This document shows, piece by piece, positions 8,886-15,975 of a DNA stretch of 64,000 nucleotides. This DNA comes from Pseudobacteriovorax antillogorgiicola (GTDB lineage Bacteria; Bdellovibrionota_B; Oligoflexia; Oligoflexales; RGVZ01). Position 1 is the stretch's first letter. Each line of letters starts with the position of its first letter. A program made the translations under genes and the position numbers. The stretch is from contig CAMBEK010000003.1 of the NCBI GenBank assembly GCA_945865565.1, positions 186,001 through 250,000 on the forward strand, read 5' to 3'. The notes beneath the pieces were generated by a model, which saw nothing but the letters and a program-made list of their open reading frames with translations, ran no database searches and had not been told where the DNA came from.

Positions 8886-9340
8886 TGGTTTGCCCTCGCT
8901 TGCGAGAATCTGCGGAGTGAAACTTCATCAAGAGCTTTCTGCTCCTGGCGGGAAATATCTTTTCTGAACTTAATCCGGTGCACTTCCTGGAGTTGTTCGA
9001 CAGCACTCAATTCACGCTGAACGATAGTAAGCTGCATCATTTGGGAATGTTCAATGCTGTCAAATTCCTTGAGCTTCTGAAAAAGCTTGAACAGTGTTTC
9101 ACGTGCGTGATCAACCGCAGACTCCAACGCCGACAACATACCGCGGGCTGCCGATTCGCGTTCAGCATTCAACCGGCCGACCCCGTTTAAATACCGTTCC
9201 TGCCAGGCAAACAATTCTGATTCCATTTTTGTTTTTTCCCTGCGGATCCCAGCTAAAACCACAGCCTCATCGTCAACCCTCTTCTGCTTGATCCCGATAA
9301 CGGGGTCCAGACGGGAAATCTTTTTGAGGTGTTTTTGCAT
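8882..9340 (-). CDS. fliJ: Flagellar export chaperone FliJ
   Basis: A 152-residue, almost wholly coiled-coil protein rich in Glu, Lys, Gln and Arg, as expected for FliJ, which links the FliI ATPase ring to FlhA in the flagellar type III export gate. Sequence conservation in this family is low, so size, coiled-coil character and position directly after fliI carry the call. ATG start at 9340 with GGGAG just upstream. The stop overlaps the motE start. Confidence 0.85.
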   Translation of the reverse strand: MQKHLKKISRLDPVIGIKQKRVDDEAVVLAGIRREKTKMESELFAWQERYLNGVGRLNAERESAARGMLSALESAVDHARETLFKLFQKLKEFDSIEHSQMMQLTIVQRELSAVEQLQEVHRIKFRKDISRQEQKALDEVSLRRFSQARANQ

Positions 9341-9360
9341 TCAGCTCCCAGCAATTCTGA

Positions 9361-10725
9361 TTAGATCCTGCCGGCCATCAGCCCGCGCAATCCAGCAAGG
9401 GCTTCATCAAAAGTCGAAAGTTCATCGATGTCCTGTTTCAAGAAACGCTCAATCTGCGGCATCAACTGAATCGCCAAGTCCAGATTGGGATTCGATCCAG
9501 GCTGATAGGTTCCAATCTGAATGTAGTCGAAATTTTCCTCGTATACGCCCAAGAGGGATCGCAACTTGTTTGCCACGGCCCAATGGTCCTTGGAAACAAT
9601 GTCAAACATCACCCGGCTGGCACTGGTCACGATATCAATGGCTGGAAAATGCCCTTTTGCTGCCAGAGACCGTGAAAGATTGATGTGTCCATCAAGAATT
9701 GACCGTGCGGCATCAGGGATGGGATCGTTGAAATCGTCACCATCCACCAAAACTGTGTACAGCCCACTGATACTTCCAGAACCTTCCGGCATTGGGCCGC
9801 AACGCTCAAGAAGGCGCGGAAGAAGTGAAAACGTCGAAGGTGGATACCCCTTGGTTGTCGGTGGCTCACCCACGGCAAGTCCAATCTCTCGTTGTGCCAT
9901 CGCCACTCGCGTCAGGGAATCCATCATCAGGAGAACCCGTTTGCCCTTGGCGGCAAAATGCTCGGCTATTGCGGTCGTAAGCCTTGCCCCACGAAGCCGC
10001 ATCAACGGCGATTGATCCCCGGTTACAACAACCACAACCGACCGGGCCAGACCTTCGGGTCCCAAGTCGCGTTCAAGAAATTCACGAACCTCTCGGCCAC
10101 GCTCACCAATAAGGCCAATGACATTTATATCAGCGGAAGAACCACGGGCAATCATGCCCATCAAAACCGACTTCCCAACGCCGGATCCAGCCATAATGCC
10201 AATGCGCTGGCCCTCACCAAAGGTGAGCATGCTGTCCATGGCACGCACGCCAAGTGTCAACTGTCCGTCAATTCGTTTTCGCAACATCGGATTGGGTGCG
10301 TCGCGATCGAGCGGAACAATAGCGCTATTGGCGCCGTCGAGTGAGCCCAAGGTTCCCGTCAGAGGCTGCACCATCGGGTCAAGCACCCGGCCGATCAAAT
10401 GATCTCCGACGGTAACCTGATCAAACCGGTGGATGGCGGCCACAGAACAGCCAGGGGCAATTCCTCCCAGGCTGTTGTAAGGCAGTATCAGGGAGCGATC
10501 TCCCCTGAAGCCAACCACTTCACCAAGGACTTCGCCTTGATGGCCACCAATTGCAATGGACACAATGGTACCCAATTGGGAACCGGGCAGAAATGCTTCC
10601 ACGACTGTACCAACAACGTCGCAAACTTTGCCACGTGGATCCCAATTGATATGGGAAAAAGACCGCGCGAGGTCACCACGAGAAAAGCGCCTCAGGTTGA
10701 CTGAAGATTTTGCAGACTCTTCCAC
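9361..10725 (-). CDS. fliI: Flagellum-specific ATPase FliI
   Basis: FliI is the F1-beta-like ATPase of the flagellar type III secretion system. The 454-residue length is standard. Walker A is GSGVGKS at 180-186, the Walker B region VLLMMDSLTR is near 265, and GLYTVLVDGDD and LSRSLAAKGHFPAID are family-typical. The start codon is GTG at 10725, two bases after the fliH stop, so translation is coupled to fliH, its regulatory partner. fliJ follows 20 bases later. The order fliH-fliI-fliJ is the classical one. Confidence 0.97.
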   Translation of the reverse strand: MEESAKSSVNLRRFSRGDLARSFSHINWDPRGKVCDVVGTVVEAFLPGSQLGTIVSIAIGGHQGEVLGEVVGFRGDRSLILPYNSLGGIAPGCSVAAIHRFDQVTVGDHLIGRVLDPMVQPLTGTLGSLDGANSAIVPLDRDAPNPMLRKRIDGQLTLGVRAMDSMLTFGEGQRIGIMAGSGVGKSVLMGMIARGSSADINVIGLIGERGREVREFLERDLGPEGLARSVVVVVTGDQSPLMRLRGARLTTAIAEHFAAKGKRVLLMMDSLTRVAMAQREIGLAVGEPPTTKGYPPSTFSLLPRLLERCGPMPEGSGSISGLYTVLVDGDDFNDPIPDAARSILDGHINLSRSLAAKGHFPAIDIVTSASRVMFDIVSKDHWAVANKLRSLLGVYEENFDYIQIGTYQPGSNPNLDLAIQLMPQIERFLKQDIDELSTFDEALAGLRGLMAGRI

Positions 10726-10727
10726 GG

Positions 10728-11930
10728 TCAGCTCGCTTTCTCGTCTTTGGCAAATAAAGTCACATCAGCCTGGCTCAGAAGATTCTTCACCATTTTTTTG
10801 GCTTGAACATCAACGACGCTCAATTGCGATTCAAGACGAAATTCCCAAGCGGGAACTTGGGCATCCTTGACAAGATGATCATCCAGATCCTTGATGCCTG
10901 ATTTTGCTAAGGCATCGGCCGTCTCAGGGTTCAAACGAATCTTGAACTGATCACCCTTGACTGTTTCTGAAACTGCCTTGCGCATGATCGACGCGAAGGA
11001 ATCCGGGCGAATCTCAAACTCACGCTCGAGCAACGCCTCGCCCATGGCCTGACAAAGATCAAAAAAGTTCTGTTGAACGTTATCGAGGATCTGACCCTTC
11101 AACGACTCAAACTCCCGGATCAATTCCCCGGCGCGCCCAAAAAACTGACTGGCGGTCTGGCGCGCACCCAACTCTCCTTTTTCCTCGCCACTGCGAAATC
11201 CTTCCTGATAACCGGTGTCAAAGCCGGACTTTTGCCCCTCTATAACGGCGGCCTCTTTGGCTTCCGCCACGGCCTTCTGCATTTCCAGTTCCAAATCCTT
11301 GCGAACCTTCCATGCGTCGGCTGCTGCGGCCTCGACTGTAGAAGCTGTTTCCCCAGATCCACTCGTCTCCAGCGGAATGAAGGAGCCAGAGGCCGTTTCT
11401 TCACGATTGATGCGAAAAGAACCACCCTCGCGTTGAAGAACAGATTCCGTTTCAATCAGCGGGGCATCCACCATCCCATCGTTTTCCGAAGAAGCCTTGA
11501 CCGCAACTTCCTCTGCAGGCGGGGCGGCAACCTCACCACCGAAGATCATGGCCAATTCACGCCGACCCTCGTCGCTTAACTCGGTGGCATCATCCCCACG
11601 GCCAATCCTGCGGCGACGGCCCGTCGATGGCGATACAACTTGATTCCACTCGGGTGTGAAATCCACAGGCTTTATGATAATCCTGTCGCCATCCTGGGGC
11701 TTTAGCATCTGGTCAAATTTTGGATGTGAACGAACGGTCCTTTCCAAATCAGCAGCGGTATGTAGCCGGGCATGAATGATGGTTGCGTCTTCGTTGTCAA
11801 ATGACGCGATTGGAGTCGGACAGATCTCCTCAAACGAATAATTGCCAATCGAGACATGACTCATAAGGCGGTCGTTGCCCTTGATGAAACGTCCGCTGCG
11901 TTTTTTACCATCGCGACTTAAAGTTGCCAT
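10728..11930 (-). CDS. fliH: Flagellar assembly protein FliH with long N-terminal extension
   Basis: A 400-residue protein whose C-terminal half carries the FliH/YscL-type region: a Gly-rich heptad segment (GYQEGFRSGEEKGELGARQT), then a helical domain ending in FRLESQLSVVDVQAKK. FliH dimers bind and inhibit FliI. Enteric FliH is about 230 residues; here about 200 extra N-terminal residues, including an acidic low-complexity part, have no obvious counterpart. Start taken as ATG 11930; a TTG three codons upstream overlaps the fliF stop. Unusually, the gene directly follows fliF with no fliG between. Confidence 0.85.
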   Translation of the reverse strand: MATLSRDGKKRSGRFIKGNDRLMSHVSIGNYSFEEICPTPIASFDNEDATIIHARLHTAADLERTVRSHPKFDQMLKPQDGDRIIIKPVDFTPEWNQVVSPSTGRRRRIGRGDDATELSDEGRRELAMIFGGEVAAPPAEEVAVKASSENDGMVDAPLIETESVLQREGGSFRINREETASGSFIPLETSGSGETASTVEAAAADAWKVRKDLELEMQKAVAEAKEAAVIEGQKSGFDTGYQEGFRSGEEKGELGARQTASQFFGRAGELIREFESLKGQILDNVQQNFFDLCQAMGEALLEREFEIRPDSFASIMRKAVSETVKGDQFKIRLNPETADALAKSGIKDLDDHLVKDAQVPAWEFRLESQLSVVDVQAKKMVKNLLSQADVTLFAKDEKAS

Positions 11931-11935
11931 ACGAT

Positions 11936-13552
11936 TCAACCTGCCTGGTTCGGACTAAGGATCATCCTGATCGCCTCAACCGTGCGCTTTGGGTCGTTCT
12001 TCGCGATGTATAGTATCTGTTCCTGCTGCGTCATCTTCTCGAATGGAACCTCTTCCTTCACGTGAAGGGACTGCACCATGTTCTGCTCAAGATCCGGCTT
12101 GTATTCTTCAATGAGAGCCGATTGATGCTTGCGCTCGTTATCGTACGTAAGCCACCGGAAGTAAGGCCGGACAATAAAGGCAAAGAACAGGATCAGAGAA
12201 AGGGCGACCGCAATGGAAATTGCAACAGTCGATAAATATTCACGTCTCTCCTGCGTCTCCATCGAGATCACCTGGCGTTGTGTATTATCAAGCTGGAACA
12301 TCATGTTATGAACCTGAACTTCGTCGCGGCCATCCTTGAATCCCATGGCACGTTTCACGAGTTCTTCTATTTTCTTCATTTCTTCATCAGACCGCGGCTC
12401 GAATGCCACCTTGGCACCGTCTCCCAGTCCTTCTTGCTTCCCATCGACGAGAACGGCTGCCGTCAAACGACGTAAGGTTCCAACGGGAAGGAGCTTTTTA
12501 CTTACAGTTTTGGACACTTCAAAATTGACGAGTTCCGAATCGCGCTTGTTGGACGAAGAATTTCCGGATGCGGACGGAGTTTCCTGCTCTCCAGGAACAT
12601 TGGACTTGCTGCCAGGAATACCGGTCGGATTCAACCCGCTGCCCTGCATTGACTCGCCCGACGTGTTTCTCGAGACGACTGCTGTCTTGTCAGGATCGAC
12701 ATCCGAAGTGGTCTGCTCTTCCTGCGTAAAATCGACAGTTGCATCAACTTTTGCATCAACATGCTCGTGTCCAACAATCTTGCCGACGATCGATCTGATC
12801 TTCTCTTCGAGCTCCTTTTCCACGGTCTGCTTGTAACTTAGCATTTCCTTGGTCATCTTCGAGGCGAAGTCCTCAGACTCGATCTTAGTGAGCAACTTGC
12901 CCTCTTGATCAATGATCGAAATATTATTTGGTTTAAGCCCCTCAACTGCCCTCGAGACAAGATGCTGAATGCCGCGAATTTGCTTTTCGTCGATCACAAA
13001 GCCGCGTTTTGTCTTGATGTAGACCGACGAGGTTGGCTCCTTCTGCTCTTGAACGAAGACCGTTTGCTTTGGCAGAACGATATGGACCCTGGCGGCATTG
13101 ATCCCATCAATGGACATGATGGTCCGGGAAAGCTCGCCCTGGATGGCCCTCAACCGGTTGATCTGCTGCTCAAATTCCGTTCTGGCGAACTCTTGCTTGT
13201 CAAACTTCTCCCAACCGACAACGCCGTGGGCAGGCAGCCCTTCCTGGGAAAGTTGCAGGCGCAACGAAAGAACCCGTTCCTTGGGAACCTTCACCCCTTT
13301 TGAATCCACCACGAAGTCATTCACTCCGTTGCGCTTGAAATACTCCACGATGGCTTGTGAATCTTCAGAACTCAAATCCACGAAGACGTATTCATAGGGG
13401 TCTTCGCGGCCGCTAATAAGAAGCCCCGCCATGCCAGCCAGAAGGCATGCGACAACCGCCCCAATGGTTAACTTTCGGGAGACAGATTGCACATTCCAGA
13501 ATGCGCTGATCTGCGTCCAAACTTTCAAAATAAATTCACGAAGGTTGTTCAC
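11936..13552 (-). CDS. fliF: Flagellar MS-ring protein FliF
   Basis: FliF forms the MS ring in the inner membrane. The 538 residues show a first membrane span at about 25-47, the RBM1/RBM2 ring-building region with GINAARVHIVLP (conserved), a long Ser/Asn/Gly-rich beta-collar insert (about 310-350), a second span near 445-465 (VAISIAVALSLILFFAFIV), and a C-terminal cytoplasmic tail that would bind FliG. The start is GTG 13552 with GGAG upstream. It follows fliE by 11 bases. No FliG gene follows, although the FliG-binding tail region is present. Confidence 0.96.
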   Translation of the reverse strand: MNNLREFILKVWTQISAFWNVQSVSRKLTIGAVVACLLAGMAGLLISGREDPYEYVFVDLSSEDSQAIVEYFKRNGVNDFVVDSKGVKVPKERVLSLRLQLSQEGLPAHGVVGWEKFDKQEFARTEFEQQINRLRAIQGELSRTIMSIDGINAARVHIVLPKQTVFVQEQKEPTSSVYIKTKRGFVIDEKQIRGIQHLVSRAVEGLKPNNISIIDQEGKLLTKIESEDFASKMTKEMLSYKQTVEKELEEKIRSIVGKIVGHEHVDAKVDATVDFTQEEQTTSDVDPDKTAVVSRNTSGESMQGSGLNPTGIPGSKSNVPGEQETPSASGNSSSNKRDSELVNFEVSKTVSKKLLPVGTLRRLTAAVLVDGKQEGLGDGAKVAFEPRSDEEMKKIEELVKRAMGFKDGRDEVQVHNMMFQLDNTQRQVISMETQERREYLSTVAISIAVALSLILFFAFIVRPYFRWLTYDNERKHQSALIEEYKPDLEQNMVQSLHVKEEVPFEKMTQQEQILYIAKNDPKRTVEAIRMILSPNQAG

Positions 13553-13563
13553 ATCTCACTCCG

Positions 13564-13917
13564 TCAGACAGGCATCCGCATGACTTCCTGGTACGCTTCA
13601 AGGGCACGATTCCGAACCTGAACCATCAAATTAAAAGTCAATTCAGCCGTCGATGCGGCAAGCATTGTCTCATGCAGGTTTTCTGACTTGCCAGTTACAA
13701 TACCGGTTGCCATCTTGTCTGCCGTCTTTGCGTTTTCGTTAACCTCAGACACCCGCGCCTGAAGTTGGTCGAAAAAAGTCATCTTTCCTGTTGCCGGGGC
13801 GCTCTCGGGTTGAACCGGAAGTCCTGACACACCAGTCGCACTATCGCGGCGGATCTCATTGAACTTTGCAAAGAGATCTTCGGCTGATTTCGCTGAAATA
13901 GACATTTGTGAGCTCAT
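13564..13917 (-). CDS. fliE: Flagellar hook-basal body protein FliE
   Basis: A 117-residue protein of the rod-export gate junction. The C-terminal half (ENLHETMLAASTAELTFNLM, VRNRALEAYQEVMRMPV) is the conserved FliE region that packs against FlgB. A perfect Shine-Dalgarno AGGAGGT precedes ATG 13917. It lies between flgC and fliF in the canonical order flgB-flgC-fliE-fliF. Confidence 0.95.
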   Translation of the reverse strand: MSSQMSISAKSAEDLFAKFNEIRRDSATGVSGLPVQPESAPATGKMTFFDQLQARVSEVNENAKTADKMATGIVTGKSENLHETMLAASTAELTFNLMVQVRNRALEAYQEVMRMPV

Positions 13918-13939
13918 ATCAAACCTCCTTCAAGTCAGA

Positions 13940-14377
13940 TCAGCGGCCAATCTCAAGTGCTTTCATCGCCATTTGCTTGGTCTCGTTGAGAGCTGTTGCA
14001 TTAGCCTCGTATGCACGCGTTGCCGAGATCATGTTCACCATTTCTGTCATGACCTGGATATTTGGAAGCTCCACGTATCCATCAACATCAGCATCTGGAT
14101 GAGATGGATCCAGCATCCGGCGTGGCGCGCCTTGATCCTGATGGATTCCGGACACCTGAACTTTCGAAAGTTTTGTGTCGTGGGTTCCGTCTAGATAATC
14201 CTGAAACTGATTTCCGGTGGGCAGGGCCGAAAAAATAACGTCCCGACGCCGATAGGCGCCACCCTCTGGCGTCCGGGTTGTCTGTGCGTTGGCAAGGTTC
14301 GTACTGAGGACGTTCATGCGCAAACGCTGGGCAGACAGGGCAGAGGAACTGATCGCCATTGACTTGAAGGTGCTCAT
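13940..14377 (-). CDS. flgC: Flagellar basal-body rod protein FlgC
   Basis: A proximal rod protein of 145 residues. The N-terminal rod signature is SALSAQRLRMNVLSTNLANA, and the C-terminal helix EMVNMISATRAYEANATALN is the hallmark of FlgC/FlgG-type axial proteins. ATG 14377 is favoured because GGAGGG lies eight bases upstream; an in-frame TTG at 14383 overlaps the flgB stop. It is exported by the flagellar type III system and has no cleaved signal. Confidence 0.96.
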   Translation of the reverse strand: MSTFKSMAISSSALSAQRLRMNVLSTNLANAQTTRTPEGGAYRRRDVIFSALPTGNQFQDYLDGTHDTKLSKVQVSGIHQDQGAPRRMLDPSHPDADVDGYVELPNIQVMTEMVNMISATRAYEANATALNETKQMAMKALEIGR

Positions 14378-14379
14378 GA

Positions 14380-14805
14380 TCAACGCCCTCCGCTGATGGC
14401 ATAACGAAGCATGCCAAGTTTTCGGTTCAGAGTCTCAACACTAGCGCGATACAAAATCTGGTTCTCTGAGAACTGCGCCATTTCCGTGTCTATATCTACT
14501 GTGTTTCCATCGTTGGCTACTGACTCACTCGGACGAACGAAAACATCGGGGCGAATTGAACCGTCGGCTTGGGTGAAAGAATTCTGCAGATGCTTCGGGC
14601 TATTCGTCTTGACCGGCAGGATCTCGCCACCACCAGACACGTCTTGGAGCTGCTTCTCGAAATCATAGCCAAGGGCGCGGTATCCAGGGGTCTCAGCGTT
14701 TGCAATATTACTGGTGATCACCTGGCTGCGACGCATCCGGTGGCTCAGGGCAGACATCTGCACCCGGTCATTGAAATTGAATAAGCTGTTGACTGCCTGG
14801 CTCAA
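14380..14805 (-). CDS. flgB: Flagellar basal-body rod protein FlgB
   Basis: A proximal rod protein of 141 residues. The N-terminal axial motif SQVITSNIANAETPGYRA is diagnostic. The C-terminal part NTVDIDTEMAQFSENQILYR matches FlgB. The start codon is TTG at 14805: there is no nearer ATG before the conserved region, GGGAGG sits five bases upstream, and the TTG overlaps the TGA of the preceding sigma-54 activator gene (TTGA), which couples their translation. Confidence 0.95.
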   Translation of the reverse strand: MSQAVNSLFNFNDRVQMSALSHRMRRSQVITSNIANAETPGYRALGYDFEKQLQDVSGGGEILPVKTNSPKHLQNSFTQADGSIRPDVFVRPSESVANDGNTVDIDTEMAQFSENQILYRASVETLNRKLGMLRYAISGGR

Positions 14806-15926
14806 CTCGCCCTCCCCGTCAGCGGCGCAATGACGTCGATGCCTTCCGCTGAAAACTCATTAATCTTGTTTCGTAATGTTCTAAGGCTGATTGCAAGGGT
14901 CTTTGCTGCGTGTGTCCGGTTACCCTGATGGTGTTCCAATGTACGCAGGATAAACTGCGTTTCCACCTGCTGTAGTGTGCGACCGACTGGCAGGGCATCG
15001 ATCCATGCCAAATCTTCACGAGCCTGTCGTCCACCAACACCCTCGAATCCAAGATCGGCGGCCTCAAGGATGTCTGACGTACAACCGACGACAGCACGTT
15101 TGATGACATTCTGAAGCTCGCGCACATTCCCCGGCCATGAGTAGGCGCGAAGAGCCTTCTTGGCATCGTCGGAGATCCGCAGCTGGGTGCGCCCCGCGCT
15201 AATCGACTCTTTTTCAGCGAAGTAAAGGGCCAGCGCGTCAATATCGGCTGGGCGTTGACGCAGTGCGGGGACCTCAATATGGAGAACATAAAGCCGGTAG
15301 TAGAGATCCTGACGGAATTCACCTTTGGCAACCATTGCCATCGGATCGACGTTCGATGTGGCGATGATTCGTCCATTGAGCGAGACATCAGAATTCCCAC
15401 CAAGGCGGCGAACCTTTCTCTCCTCGATGACACGAAGCAATTTTGCCTGGTTTCCACCATCGATGTTCGTGACCTCATCTAGAAGAAGGGTTCCGTTGTT
15501 GGCACTCTCCAGAAGGCCGATCCGGTCCGCCACTGCACCAGTGAATGCTCCCTTTTCAAAACCAAAGAGTTCACTCTCAAACATTGCTGACGGGATTGCA
15601 GAAGAGTTCACTGCAACAAATGGACCAGACGAAAACACCGACCGGGCATGAATGTACCGGGCAATTGTTTCCTTGCCGCTGCCCGATTCACCAGTGATCA
15701 GGACCGGCAGATTTACCGCAGCAATTTGATCTGCAATTTCCTTTATCCGGCGCATGACGGGATCAGCCACCAGCCAACCGCCGTCGCAGACAACTGGATC
15801 CAAGGCAGGGGGATTCGCCTGCTTGGCCTTTGCGTAATCAACATACCCTGCCGAAGTTACCGGTTGAGCAGAAACATTGGACGTAGTTGAACCGAATTGA
15901 TCTCTGCGAAAGGCCGCGTTGTTCAT
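14802..15926 (-). CDS. Sigma-54-dependent flagellar activator lacking a receiver domain
   Basis: A bacterial enhancer-binding protein of 374 residues. The AAA+ domain has Walker A GESGSGKE (79-86), the sigma-54 contact loop GAFTGA (126-131), Walker B TLLLDEV (146-152), arginine-finger regions and a C-terminal Fis-type helix-turn-helix (HHQGNRTHAAKTLAISLRTL). The N-terminal 50 residues are too short for a receiver domain, so activity is not set by direct phosphorylation, unlike FlgR/FleR. It is transcribed inside the flagellar operon whose promoter at 18381-18396 is itself sigma-54 type, so autoactivation is likely (inference). ATG 15926 has GGAGAG upstream. Confidence 0.93.
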   Translation of the reverse strand: MNNAAFRRDQFGSTTSNVSAQPVTSAGYVDYAKAKQANPPALDPVVCDGGWLVADPVMRRIKEIADQIAAVNLPVLITGESGSGKETIARYIHARSVFSSGPFVAVNSSAIPSAMFESELFGFEKGAFTGAVADRIGLLESANNGTLLLDEVTNIDGGNQAKLLRVIEERKVRRLGGNSDVSLNGRIIATSNVDPMAMVAKGEFRQDLYYRLYVLHIEVPALRQRPADIDALALYFAEKESISAGRTQLRISDDAKKALRAYSWPGNVRELQNVIKRAVVGCTSDILEAADLGFEGVGGRQAREDLAWIDALPVGRTLQQVETQFILRTLEHHQGNRTHAAKTLAISLRTLRNKINEFSAEGIDVIAPLTGRAS

Positions 15927-15975
15927 CGAATCTCTCCGTTCGAGGATATGTCTTGCCCGCCAAACATCTAAAAAA

